46,854 bases of DNA from Symbiobacterium thermophilum. Its GTDB lineage: Bacteria; Bacillota; Sulfobacillia; UBA995. Below the pieces are notes generated by a model. It saw only the letters and a program-made list of their open reading frames with translations. It searched no databases and had not been told where the DNA came from. Positions 1 through 9,200 of this stretch are shown here, one piece after another. A program made the translations under genes and the position numbers. Each line of letters begins with the position of its first letter. Positions within the stretch are counted from its first letter, which is position 1. The stretch spans positions 1 to 46,854 of the forward strand of contig DYFO01000001.1 in assembly GCA_020725145.1 (NCBI GenBank), in the 5' to 3' direction.

Positions 1-56
1 CCCTCACCGACCCGCATCCATGCTCGCTTTGTTCACAGCTTGACGCAGCCATGGGC

Positions 57-1238
57 TCAGATGATGCCGAGTTCCTTGCCTACCTCCTCGAAGCGTTCCA
101 GCGCGAAGTCCAGATCCTCACGGGAATGCACGGCGGAGATCATGACCCGGATGCGCGCCTGGCCACGCGGCACGGTGGGGAAGCCGATGGCCTGGGCGAA
201 AATGCCCCGCTCGAAGAGCAGGCGGCTGCACTCCTGGGCCTTGGGCGCCTCGCCGATCATCACCGGGGTGATGGGCGTCTGGCTGCGGCCGAGGTCGAAC
301 CCCAGCCGGCGCATTTCCTCCTTGAAGTAGCGGGTGTTGTCCCAGAGCCGCCGTACCAGGGAGTCGTCCCCGGCCAGAAGGTCCACGGCGGCGATGGCCG
401 CGGCGGTATCCGCCGGGGTGAGGGCGCTTGAGAAGATGAACGGCCTGCCCCGCTGGCGCAAGAAGTCGGCGAGCACCCGGGGACCCGAGACGTATCCCCC
501 GACCACCCCGAACGCCTTGGAGAGAGTGCCGACTTCCACCTCCACCTGGCCGGTCAGTCCGAAATGGTGCACGGCCCCCCGGCCGTGGTCGCCCAGCACC
601 CCCTCGCCATGGGCGTCGTCCACCATTACCATGGCCCCGTGACGCCGGGCGACCTCCACGAGGGCGGGTAGCGGGGCCACGTCGCCGTCCATGCTGAACA
701 CGCCGTCGGTGATCACCAGGCGACGGGTCCCCTCCCCTGCCTCACGGAGCGTCTCCTCCATGCACGCCTCCAGGCCGGCGGGGTCACAGTGAGGGTAACG
801 CACGATACGGGCGCGGCTCAGCCGGCAACCGTCGATGATGCTGGCATGGTTCAGCTCGTCGCTGAAGATCACGTCGCCTTCCCCCACCAGCAGGGGGATC
901 ACCGCCAGATTGGCGGCAAAACCGGACTGCAAGCTCGAGGTGGCCTCGGCTTCCTTGAAGGCGGCCAGCTTGTCCTCGAGCTCCAGGTGAAGCGACATGG
1001 TGCCGGCGATGCTGCGTACGGCCCCCGGCCCCACCCCGAAGCGTTCGACGGCACGGCGGGCCGCCGCCACCAGTTCGGGATGGTTGGCCAGGCCGAGGTA
1101 GTTGTTGGAGCACAGGTTCAGCACCCTGCGGCCGTCGGCCACGAAGTACGCTCCCTGCGGGCTGGAGATGGTGCGAATGGTGGTCAGCAGGCCCTGCTCC
1201 CGGAGCCGATCAAGCTCTTGCTGCAAGAACTCGAGCAC
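57..1238 (-). CDS. kbl: Glycine C-acetyltransferase (2-amino-3-ketobutyrate CoA ligase)
   Basis: This is a 393-residue PLP-dependent alpha-oxoamine synthase. It most likely cleaves 2-amino-3-ketobutyrate with CoA to glycine and acetyl-CoA in threonine breakdown. Visible family marks are [10 protein letters not shown] (41-50), the His in NHASIIDG (His131), VDDAHGEG (206-213) and the PLP lysine in [12 protein letters not shown] (Lys241). The length matches Kbl. The start is GTG at 1238, behind a GAGGGGA ribosome site. The partner threonine dehydrogenase (tdh) is not next to it: the upstream neighbour is divergent and only 56 bases of window lie downstream. Close paralogues (8-amino-7-oxononanoate synthase) share these motifs. 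Kbl is preferred because of the GTLSKAFG...GGYV pattern and the absence of other biotin genes, but the substrate is inferred. Confidence 0.85.
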   Translation of the reverse strand: MLEFLQQELDRLREQGLLTTIRTISSPQGAYFVADGRRVLNLCSNNYLGLANHPELVAAARRAVERFGVGPGAVRSIAGTMSLHLELEDKLAAFKEAEATSSLQSGFAANLAVIPLLVGEGDVIFSDELNHASIIDGCRLSRARIVRYPHCDPAGLEACMEETLREAGEGTRRLVITDGVFSMDGDVAPLPALVEVARRHGAMVMVDDAHGEGVLGDHGRGAVHHFGLTGQVEVEVGTLSKAFGVVGGYVSGPRVLADFLRQRGRPFIFSSALTPADTAAAIAAVDLLAGDDSLVRRLWDNTRYFKEEMRRLGFDLGRSQTPITPVMIGEAPKAQECSRLLFERGIFAQAIGFPTVPRGQARIRVMISAVHSREDLDFALERFEEVGKELGII

Positions 1239-1278
1239 GATCTCCCCTCACCTCCCGGCACGTACTGAAGTCGCCTCC

Positions 1279-1287
1279 ATTATAGCA
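1279..1287 (-). promoter_or_regulatory. Extended -10 promoter for kbl
   Basis: Read on the minus strand, this is TGCTATAAT: a perfect TATAAT -10 box with the extended TGN element. No good -35 box lies 16-18 bases upstream, which is usual for extended -10 promoters. Transcription would start near 1272 and give a leader of about 35 bases before the kbl GTG. Confidence 0.6.
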
Positions 1288-1352
1288 GAGGATGCCCGGC
1301 AGGAGCACGGCGGCAGGCGGACGAAGGCTACCTGGTAAAGGAGGAGTTCAAG

Positions 1353-2042
1353 GTGCCTCCCGCCACGTCGGCCGTCCGGTTCGTCCTGCTGCTGGCAGGT
1401 TTCTTCCTGTTGGCCTACGGTTCCGCCATGGTCATCGAGGCCCACCTGGGAGTGGCTCCGTGGACCGTCCTGCACCTTGGGCTGGCAGGCCGCCTCCCGC
1501 TCACCGTGGGGATGGCGACGCAGCTCGTGGGCCTGGCGGTGCTGCTGGGAGCGGTGGCGCTCGGTGTGCGACCGCGCCTGGGAACCTGGCTGAACATGTT
1601 GATGGTGGGCTTCTTCCTTGACATGGTGCTGCGGGCCGACCTTGTCCCCGCCTTCGCGAGCGGGCCCGCGCGGTGGGTCGGCCTGCTGGGCGGCAACATG
1701 GTGGCCACGCTGGGCATCGCCACCTATCTCAGCGTGGACCTGGGAGCAGGTCCGCGCGATTCGCTGATGCTCGGGCTGGTGCGCGTGACCGGCCGGCCGG
1801 TGGCCCAGGTCCGCAGCACGCTGGAACTGGCGGTGGTGGGTACAGGCTACCTCCTGGGGGGTCCGGTGGGAGCGGGGACGGTGGCCAGCGCCCTCCTCGC
1901 CGGCCCGGCGGTACAGGCCTGGCTGGCGGTGTTCTGGCTGGCCGCCGGCACGCGCACCGGCTCGCGGCTGCTGCGGCCCCCCGTCCCCGCGAAGATCAAC
2001 CTGCTGCGTTTTCCCTTCCTTCGACAAACGCCCGGCGGTTGA
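1353..2042 (+). CDS. YczE/YyaS/YitT-type integral membrane protein
   Basis: This is a 229-residue, very hydrophobic protein with about six membrane segments. It resembles the YczE family: the N-terminal stretch LAYGSAMVIEAHLGVAPWTV is typical, and a related motif near residues 128-142 (ATYLSVDLGAGPRDS) looks like an internal repeat of the same motif. The molecular function of the family is not established. Some members sit beside transcription regulators or biosynthetic clusters. The start is GTG with an AAAGGAGG ribosome site at 1338-1345. The last 47 bases overlap the end of iorB on the other strand, so the two genes converge and share a 3' end. Confidence 0.75.
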   Translation: MPPATSAVRFVLLLAGFFLLAYGSAMVIEAHLGVAPWTVLHLGLAGRLPLTVGMATQLVGLAVLLGAVALGVRPRLGTWLNMLMVGFFLDMVLRADLVPAFASGPARWVGLLGGNMVATLGIATYLSVDLGAGPRDSLMLGLVRVTGRPVAQVRSTLELAVVGTGYLLGGPVGAGTVASALLAGPAVQAWLAVFWLAAGTRTGSRLLRPPVPAKINLLRFPFLRQTPGG

Positions 2043-2598
2043 GCTCCCGGTGGGTTTCGGGCACCAGCCGTTCGAGCGCCGCCAGCCAGACATCCCGGGG
2101 TACCGACCCGGCCAGGACCGGCGTGGCCGACAGGTAGCCCAGCAGGTAGACCCCGGCCAGCGCGGGGTGCCCCAGCGCCGAGGCCCGGGTCTTGGCCTCG
2201 ACCCAGGCGACGGTGGCGCCGCGACCGGTGATGAGGGCCTCCACCTCGTCGTCACCGGGGTAGGCGGCCTGCCCCGCGGTCACCGACGGCGGCGGCAGGC
2301 GGTAGCGGTTCACCACCGCCACGCCCCCGTCGCCGAGGTAGTGAGCGGCACGGGCCGCTTCCAGCGCCTCGAAGCCCAGGACGAAGTGGGCGGTTCCCGG
2401 CTCGATCAACGGCGAGCGCACGATTTTGCCCCACCGCACGTGGCTGGTCACCACCCCTCCTCGCTGCGCCATGCCGTGCACCTCAGACTTTTTGACATCA
2501 TGCCCGGTCCGCAAGCCGACCTCGGCCAGCACGTCGCCCGCGAGGATGATCCCCTGCCCTCCTACTCCCGCCAGGATGAAGTCAAGTTCCGGCATCAT
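1996..2598 (-). CDS. iorB: Indolepyruvate:ferredoxin oxidoreductase beta subunit
   Basis: This is the 200-residue gamma-domain (pyruvate ferredoxin oxidoreductase gamma-like) subunit. With IorA it oxidatively decarboxylates aryl-2-oxoacids such as indolepyruvate to aryl-acetyl-CoA, passing electrons to ferredoxin. The N-terminal AGVGGQGIILAG (10-21) and the KSEVHGMAQRGG motif are diagnostic. The ATG start at 2598 overlaps the iorA stop in an ATGA arrangement, so the two are translationally coupled. The reading frame runs open far upstream into iorA. That extension is rejected because the iorA frame is clearly coding there. Confidence 0.92.
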   Translation of the reverse strand: MMPELDFILAGVGGQGIILAGDVLAEVGLRTGHDVKKSEVHGMAQRGGVVTSHVRWGKIVRSPLIEPGTAHFVLGFEALEAARAAHYLGDGGVAVVNRYRLPPPSVTAGQAAYPGDDEVEALITGRGATVAWVEAKTRASALGHPALAGVYLLGYLSATPVLAGSVPRDVWLAALERLVPETHRELNRRAFVEGRENAAG

Positions 2599-4463
2599 CC
2601 TTCTCCCCCTTCGGTGGTCAGTGCCCGGCGCGGGCAGACGGCGACGCAGACGCCGCAGCCGGTGCAGAGATCCGGATCCACCCGCACCTTCTCGCCGTCC
2701 CTCAGCAGGGGCGGGCATCCCAACCGCAGGCAGATGCCGCAGCCGTTGCACGCCTCGGCGACCACCAGCGGGGCACGCTGCCGCCGGCGCGTCTTGAGGG
2801 CGCAGGGCCGGCGGGCGACGATCACCGCCGGCCGCCGGGACGCGAGGAACTCGCGCGCAGTCCTGAGGAAGGCGTCGAGGTCGTAGGCATCGACGGTGGC
2901 CACCTGCTCGACGCCGAGGGCGCGGGCGATTGCCTCGGGGTCCAGGGCGGGAGCGGTCTTTGCCATGAGCGTGCGCCCGGTTCCGGGGTGGTCCTGGTGC
3001 CCGGTCATGGCGGTGGTGTGGTTGTCCAAGATGACCACCAGTCCCCCGCCCTGGTTGTAGGCCAGGTTGGCCAGGGCGGGCAGGCCGGCGTGAAAGAAGG
3101 TGGAGTCGCCCAGGACCGCCACCGGCCGCCCGCGAAAAGTGCCGTCCTCGGCCTGCACATCGGAAGCGTCGAACTCCAGGGCCTTGAGTGCGCCCTGCAG
3201 GTTGCCCAGTCCGCCTCCCATGCAGCCGCAGGTGTGCAGGGCGGCAAGCGGCGGCAGGGCTCCCAGGGTGTAGCAGCCGATGTCGCCGAAGACCACCGTC
3301 CCCAGCCGCCGCAGGGCATAGAAGATCGGCCGATGCCCGCAACCGGGGCACAGCACCGGGGGCCGCGCGGGCAGGGTGGGAGGCGGGCAGGGTGAAGGCG
3401 CCGGAGCGACCAGCCCGGCCGCCGCCATTCCCCGGCGCACGGCGGCGGGGTCGAGCTCGCCCACCAGCGGGAAGTAGCGCTTGCCCTCGACCTCGATTCC
3501 CATGAGGCGCAGGGCCTCCTCGAGGAACGGATCGAGCTCTTCCACCACCAGCACCCTGGCGACCCTTGAGGCGAAGTCCGCGATCGCCCGGCGGGGAAGC
3601 GGCCACACCATTCCCAGCTTGAGGAAGGAAGCGGACGGAAGGATCTCGCGGGCGTAGTGGTAGGCCACGCCGGCGGTGACCACGCCGACCTTGAGGTCGC
3701 CCGGCTCCGTGCGGCAAAGCCCCGACGTCTCCGCCCAGTCGGCGACGGCCGCCATGCGTTCTTCCACGATGGGGTGACGCAGTCGGGCGTTACCGGGCAC
3801 CATCACGTACTTGCCGGGGTCGGCCGCCAGCTCGGCCAGCGCCGCGGCGGCGCTACGCGCGTGGGGATCGGGCACCGGCAAGGGGTCGGCCACCGCCGGT
3901 CTACCGCGGCCGGCCACGCCGGCGGGGGCGCTTGCGACGGCGACGGGGCTGCGGGAGTGGGAGGTGCGCGTGGTCAGGCGCAAAAGCACCGGGGTATCGA
4001 AGCGTTCGCTGAGTTCAAAGGCCACCTTCACGTACTGCCGGGCCTCGGCGCTGTCGGACGGCTCCAGCATGGGGACGCGGGCGAACCGGGCGTACTGGCG
4101 GCTGTCCTGCTCGTTCTGGGAGCTGTGCATGCCCGGGTCGTCGGCCACCGCCACCACGAGGCCACCGCCTCCAAGTCCGGTGTAGACGGCGTAGAACAGC
4201 GAATCGGCGGCCACGTTGAGCCCCACGTGCTTCATGGCCGCAAGGGCGCGCCTTCCGGCGTAGGCCGCGCCGATGGCCCCGTCAAGCGCCACCTTCTCGT
4301 TGCTCGACCACTCGCAGTAGACACCGGGGTAGGAGGCCAGGTTCTCGAGGATCTCGGTGCTGGGTGTGCCCGGATAGGCGGCGGCCACCTTGACCCCCGC
4401 TTCATAAGCCCCCAGCGCCACCGCCTCGTTGCCCGAAAGCAGGACCGTGTCGCGTTCACTCAA
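2595..4463 (-). CDS. iorA: Indolepyruvate:ferredoxin oxidoreductase alpha subunit
   Basis: This is the 622-residue thiamine-diphosphate subunit of IOR. The N-terminal pyrimidine domain begins GNEAVALGAYEAG (11-23) with YPGTPSTEI. The C-terminal TPP-binding domain shows CPGCGHRP, GDIGCYTLG and GDSTFFHAG. The last 50 residues hold two [4Fe-4S] motifs: Cys572-575-578-583 (C-x2-C-x2-C-x4-C, the usual IorA variant) and Cys600-603-606-610. The start is taken as TTG at 4463, where homology begins and a GGAG lies about 10 bases upstream. A longer frame to 4634 adds low-complexity Arg/Pro sequence and overlaps the aldolase. It forms an operon with the upstream aldolase (58-base gap) and iorB (4-base overlap). 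Confidence 0.93.
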   Translation of the reverse strand: MSERDTVLLSGNEAVALGAYEAGVKVAAAYPGTPSTEILENLASYPGVYCEWSSNEKVALDGAIGAAYAGRRALAAMKHVGLNVAADSLFYAVYTGLGGGGLVVAVADDPGMHSSQNEQDSRQYARFARVPMLEPSDSAEARQYVKVAFELSERFDTPVLLRLTTRTSHSRSPVAVASAPAGVAGRGRPAVADPLPVPDPHARSAAAALAELAADPGKYVMVPGNARLRHPIVEERMAAVADWAETSGLCRTEPGDLKVGVVTAGVAYHYAREILPSASFLKLGMVWPLPRRAIADFASRVARVLVVEELDPFLEEALRLMGIEVEGKRYFPLVGELDPAAVRRGMAAAGLVAPAPSPCPPPTLPARPPVLCPGCGHRPIFYALRRLGTVVFGDIGCYTLGALPPLAALHTCGCMGGGLGNLQGALKALEFDASDVQAEDGTFRGRPVAVLGDSTFFHAGLPALANLAYNQGGGLVVILDNHTTAMTGHQDHPGTGRTLMAKTAPALDPEAIARALGVEQVATVDAYDLDAFLRTAREFLASRRPAVIVARRPCALKTRRRQRAPLVVAEACNGCGICLRLGCPPLLRDGEKVRVDPDLCTGCGVCVAVCPRRALTTEGGEG

Positions 4464-4521
4464 AAGACCCCAACTCCGATCTTGGATGTTCTCTTGACGT
4501 GCGCCACTTCTCTTTCGCCGC

Positions 4522-5154
4522 CTACGGGTCCGCTCCTCCGCGGGCGGCGGTCTCGAAGGGCCCGGGGATGGTGGCCGGCTCGCCCCCGAGCATTCGGACC
4601 AGCACGAGCGACCGGCAAGTCGCCTCGAGGGCATGGGTCAGGTCCGCGGCGTGACGCAGGTCACGACCCCGGGTAACCGCACCGTGGTTGCGCATGAGCG
4701 CGGCCGGCGCGCCGCGCAGGGCGAGGGCCACGTTTTGGGCCAGCTCGACGCTTCCCGGCGGGAAGAACTCGACCACCGGCAGCTCGAGGAAGGTCAGCGC
4801 CTCCAGCGTCACCGCGCGCACCGGCAGGTCGTACAGCCCCAAGGCCGTAGCCATGGGCGGGTGCGAGTGAATCACCGCCCCGGTGTCCGGACAGGCGTGG
4901 TAGACGGCCAGGTGTAAAGGGGTCTCGCGGGAGGGAACGCCGTTTCCCTCCCGCACCCGGCCGGACAGGTCGACCAGCACGAGGTCTCTGGCCTGCAGCC
5001 CTCCCTTGAAGAGACCCTGGGGGGTGATCAGCACGGCGTCCTCGCCGACGCGCACGCTGGCGTTGCCGCTGCTTGGGCCGAACAACCCGGCACGGTAAAG
5101 CTCGCGGACCGTCCGTGCCATGGCCGTTTTGAGGTTCACGGTGTCTTGGGTCAC
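4522..5154 (-). CDS. Class II aldolase/adducin family protein
   Basis: This is a 210-residue aldolase of the L-fuculose-phosphate aldolase type. These are zinc enzymes that cleave or form C-C bonds in phosphorylated sugars. The sequence shows SSGNASVR (28-35, phosphate/substrate loop), RETPLH with Glu77 as the likely catalytic acid, the metal pair His96 and His98 in VIHSHPP, and a third ligand His157 in RNHGAV. The start is GTG at 5154 behind GAGGAGG (8-base spacer). It is the first gene of the operon with iorAB, an unusual pairing. The substrate could be fuculose-1-phosphate, ribulose-phosphate, a methylthio-sugar phosphate or another, and is not decidable here. Confidence 0.85.
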   Translation of the reverse strand: MTQDTVNLKTAMARTVRELYRAGLFGPSSGNASVRVGEDAVLITPQGLFKGGLQARDLVLVDLSGRVREGNGVPSRETPLHLAVYHACPDTGAVIHSHPPMATALGLYDLPVRAVTLEALTFLELPVVEFFPPGSVELAQNVALALRGAPAALMRNHGAVTRGRDLRHAADLTHALEATCRSLVLVRMLGGEPATIPGPFETAARGGADP

Positions 5155-5286
5155 GGGATCAGCCTCCTCGTCGAAAAGACCGTCATACCAGGCATTACCA
5201 CGGGCGGGCGAGAGGACGGGTACCCGGCCGCAGCGAAAACCTGTTATAGCTGGATTTATTTCGACGCACAGGAAGGAGGGCCGAGT

Positions 5287-6042
5287 TTGTCGTCTTCTGA
5301 CCGTCCGAGACAGATCCTCCTGGCCACGCTGCTCCTGCTCGCCGTGCTGATCTTGCCGTTCCGCGGCGAGGCTGCCGAAGTCCGGCTGCTGGCCCCGGGA
5401 ACGCGCTATGAGACCGAGCTCCACATCATCCGGTCCGGACGCCCCGGTCCCGTCGTCATGGTGGTGGGCGGCGTGCACGGCAGCGAGCGGGCGGGTTACC
5501 TGGCCGCTCGCCGCGTGGCCGGCTACGAGGTGACCGCCGGCACCTTGCTGGTGCTGCCCGAAGCCAACCGTCCGGCCGTGGCCGCGGGCAGCCGCGTGCC
5601 CCCCGGGGGATATGATCTTAACCGGGCGTTCCCCACCGCACCCGGCCGGCAGCCCACCCTGACGCCGGCCCGCGAGATATGGGGGGTGCTGACGGAGTTC
5701 GCGGTGGATTGGCTGGTCGACCTGCACGAGGGTTACGACTTCTACCTGAACCCCAACACCTCCTCGGTGGGCCAGACGATCATCTACTACCCGACTTCCG
5801 AGGTCACCCGGCAGGTGCTGGAGACCGCCCTGGCGCGCCTCAACCGTGGCATTACCCAGCCCCTTCGCCGCTTCACCCTGGTCCGCTACCCCGTGGAGGG
5901 CAGCCTGGCCCGCGCCGCAGGCCAGTACCTCGGCATCCACGCCTGCATCGCCGAGACCTGCTCGCGACTTCCCCTGTCCACCCGCATAGCGCATCACCTG
6001 ACGGTAGTCGACACCGTGCTGGAAGCGACCGGACTCCGGTAG
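5287..6042 (+). CDS. Secreted M14-like zinc deacylase/carboxypeptidase, single domain
   Basis: This is a 251-residue protein related to the succinylglutamate desuccinylase/aspartoacylase branch of M14-type zinc hydrolases. An N-terminal signal segment (about 9-30, LLATLLLLAVLI then GEAAE) suggests export. The zinc site is complete: His64 and Glu67 in GGVHGSE, and His147 in VDLHEG. Arg113 in DLNR would bind a substrate carboxylate, and Glu223 (AETCS) sits where the catalytic Glu is expected. The start is TTG at 5287 with a GGAGGG site. An ATG at 5146 is in frame but would overlap the divergent aldolase and hide the signal peptide. It is closely similar to domain 1 of the next gene, so the pair arose by duplication. 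The substrate is unknown; cell-wall peptide is a reasonable guess for an exported member. Confidence 0.75.
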   Translation: MSSSDRPRQILLATLLLLAVLILPFRGEAAEVRLLAPGTRYETELHIIRSGRPGPVVMVVGGVHGSERAGYLAARRVAGYEVTAGTLLVLPEANRPAVAAGSRVPPGGYDLNRAFPTAPGRQPTLTPAREIWGVLTEFAVDWLVDLHEGYDFYLNPNTSSVGQTIIYYPTSEVTRQVLETALARLNRGITQPLRRFTLVRYPVEGSLARAAGQYLGIHACIAETCSRLPLSTRIAHHLTVVDTVLEATGLR

Positions 6043-6163
6043 CGGTACTCGTTGTTGCTCCGGGGGTTCCTCATAGCCCCTCCTGCCTCATAGCAATCGG
6101 CAACTTCTCCGCCCCTTCCTGGAAAAAACCCCAGCTATCTTGCCACTTCTGGTGCAAAATACC

Positions 6164-6172
6164 TGCTACAAT
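6164..6172 (+). promoter_or_regulatory. Extended -10 promoter for the five-domain gene
   Basis: TGCTACAAT is an extended -10 element (TGN plus TACAAT, one mismatch to TATAAT). A TTGCCA lies 21 bases upstream, too far to be a normal -35. The predicted start near 6179 gives a leader of roughly 105 bases that begins with the palindrome GGAGGAACCTCC (6176-6187). The rest of the 242-base gap from 6043 holds nothing else recognisable. Confidence 0.5.
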
Positions 6173-6284
6173 AGGGAGGAACCTCCTGCGTTGCCGCCGA
6201 ATGGGGTGGCCACCATAATAACCCCAGGTTGGACCCATTTTCACCGTTCGCCTCGTCCTGGGGAGAGAAGAAAGAGGTGGCCCC

Positions 6285-9200
6285 GTGTCCAGGTTCCTCC
6301 TTCGTCGTCGGTTGAGCCACTCCCTCGTGCTGGCCATGGCTTTGGGCCTGCTCGTTGCCTTGTGCCGGTCGGTGCCGGCCCATGCCTTCGTGGTGGAGAC
6401 CCGGGAGCTGGCACCGGGCAGTCGTTACCAGACCACGATGTACGTGATCCGGGGATCGGCACCGGGGCCGGTGTTCATGATCACCGGAGGGGTGCACGGC
6501 AGCGAGATCGCGGGTTGGATGGCGGCCCGCCGCTTCATCAACCGCGAGATCCACGCCGGCACCTTCATCGTCATCCCCGAGGCCAACCGGCCCGCGGTCG
6601 AAGAGCGCGCGCGCATCCCCTCCGGGGGCTACGACCTCAACCGCGTCTTCCCGACCTCGCCCGGCACCGAGCCCACCCGGCTGTTGGCCCGCGAGATCTG
6701 GGAGGTCTTCAGGACCTACGGGGTGCAGTGGTACGTTGATCTGCACGAAGCCCTTGACTTCTACCTGAACCCCGCGGTGGATTCGGTGGGACAGACCCTG
6801 ATCCACTACCCCCGGACCGAGGCTACCCGCCTGGGGCAGCTGGCGGTCAACGAACTCAACCGTGGCATCACCACGAGTCTGCACAAGTTCACGCTGCTGC
6901 GCTACCCGGTCGCCGGCAGCATCGCCCGCGCTACCGCGCAGTACCTTGGGGTGAACTCCTACATCTTCGAGACCTCGCGCAAGCTGCCGCTGGACACCCG
7001 CATCCGCTACCAGGTGCAGCTGGTGGAGATCTTCCTGCGGGAGCTCGGCCTGACGGCACCGGGTACGCCGCCTCCGCCCGAAGGTCCTCCGGGCAACGAC
7101 ATACCGCCGGGCGCGGGTGAGGACGACGACCCGGGACCCGAACCCCTGGAGCCCGGCCTGAACATCTTGCCTGTCCTCGCTGAAACCCCCGACGAGACGG
7201 TGCTTTACGCGTGGGACAGCGGGAATGAAGGCCCCGTGGTGCTGGTAGTGGGAGGGTTGCGGGGCGACGAGCCCGGTGCAGTGGCCGCCGCCCGCCTGGC
7301 CGCCGAACTCGAGGTGACCGCCGGCAAGCTGCTGGTGCTACCGGAGGCCAATGCCCGGGCGCTGGCGGCCGGTCAACGCGAGGCCCCGGGCGAGGGCGAT
7401 CTCAACCGCGCCTTCCCGCGTGCCGCCGGCCAGCAGCCGACGGGCGCACTGGCCACCGCCCTGTGGCAGTTGCTGACGACCTACCGGGTGGACCACCTGG
7501 TGACCTTCGTGGAGGGAACCGACTACTACCTTGCCCGTACCGGTCAGTACGGCCAGACGGTCATCTACTTCCCCGTGGCCGGGGCCGAGGAACTGGCGGC
7601 CGGCATGGCCTCCGACGTCAACCTGGCGGTCAAACGCAACCTTGCCACTTTCACCGTGCTGCGCAACCCGGTGCCGGGCAGCCTTGCCCGCGCGGCCGGC
7701 GAGGTGCTGGGTATCCGCGCCTATCTGGTGGAGCTGTGCGCCCGTGAGCCGCTGGAGGAGCGCGCGGAGCACGGCGCCCGGGTGGTCGACGCCCTCCTCG
7801 CCCGCCTCGGCATGAAGGAGCGGAGTTACCTTCCTCCCGAGCCGCCCGATCCCGGCCCCGGAGTGGTGCGTCGGGTGCTTCTGCCCGGTAGCGCCCATGC
7901 CACCAGCCTTTACGTGCAGGAAAGCGGACTGCCCGGTCCCACGGTGATGGTGGTGGGCGGATTGCGGGGAACGGAAACGGGAGCGGTGCTGGCGGCGGAA
8001 GGTGCCCGTGACCTCCACGTGGACCGCGGCCGGCTGCTGGTGCTGCCCCAGGCCCACCGGCTGGCCATCGAGCTAGGCCAGGCCTCGCCGGGCGGTGTCG
8101 ATCTCAACCGCCAGTTCCCGCGTTCGGCCGGCGAAGCCCCTGGCGATGAGCTGGCGTCTGCCATCTGGCAGGTGGTCCGGGAGTACGCGGTGGACTACAT
8201 GGTGACCTTCACCGAGGACACCGACTACTACCTGGCGGGAACCGGCAAGTTCGGCCACACCCTGATCCACGTCGACCGGCCTGGCCTGGCGGAGCTGGCC
8301 TCCGGCGTGGCCGCCGATCTCAATCGGCTCGACCTCGCGGCGGTCGCCCGCTTCAGCACGCTACGCAACCCGGTCCCCGGCAGCCTGGCCCGGGCGTCCG
8401 GGGATCTTCTGGGAACGCGCGCGATCCTGGTAGACCTGTGTGCCCGCGAACCCGTGGCGAAGCGGGTGGAGCTGGGCATGCGGGTGGTGGACGCGCTTCT
8501 GGCAAGGCTGGGTCTGCGCGAGCGCGCCTTCCCGCTCCCTGCCCGTGAGACCAGGACGCCATACCCCGGGGCCACCCTGCACATCTACCACGGCCCCCGG
8601 CCGGGCCCCACCGTACTGGTGGTGGGAGGCCTGCGCGGAGACGAGCCCGGAGCGGTGGAGGCTGCCCGCCGTGTGGCGGGCCTGGAGGTGGGCGCCGGCA
8701 GGCTGCTGGTGCTGGCGGAGGCAAACCCCGCCGCGCTGGCGGCGGGCACCCGTACCGCCGGGGGGGCCGGCGACCTCAACCGGGCTTTCCCCCGGGCCGC
8801 GGGCGAGAGCCCGACCGACGCGGTGGCGGGGGCCATCTGGAACCTCGTACGCACCGAAGGCGTTCAGTACCTGGTGTCCTTTGTGGAAGGCGACGATTAC
8901 TACCTGGCCGGGACCGGTCAGTTCGGTCAGACCGTGATCCACTTCCCCGTCGCCGGCTCCCAGGATCTGGCGGCCGCCATGGCGGACGGGGTCAACCGTG
9001 TCCTGGAGCGGGCGCTTGCGCGCTTCACCGTGCTGCGCAATCCGGTGCGGGGCAGCCTGGCCCGGGCGGCCGGAGAGGTGCTGGGGCTGCCCGCCTTTCT
9101 GGTGGAGCTGTGCCGGCGGGAGACGTTGGCCGAACGAGCCGAGCAGGGCTGGCGCGCGGTGGCCGCCTTGCTCGAAACGCTCGGGATGGCACACGGCATC

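Noticed and set aside
1-56. Gene end at the left window edge
   Set aside because: Only 56 bases are present; no frame or signal can be supported.
5146-5286. Earlier ATG start (5146) for the single-domain M14-like protein
   Set aside because: It overlaps the divergent aldolase start, lacks a good ribosome site and would bury the signal peptide. TTG 5287 has GGAGGG at proper distance.
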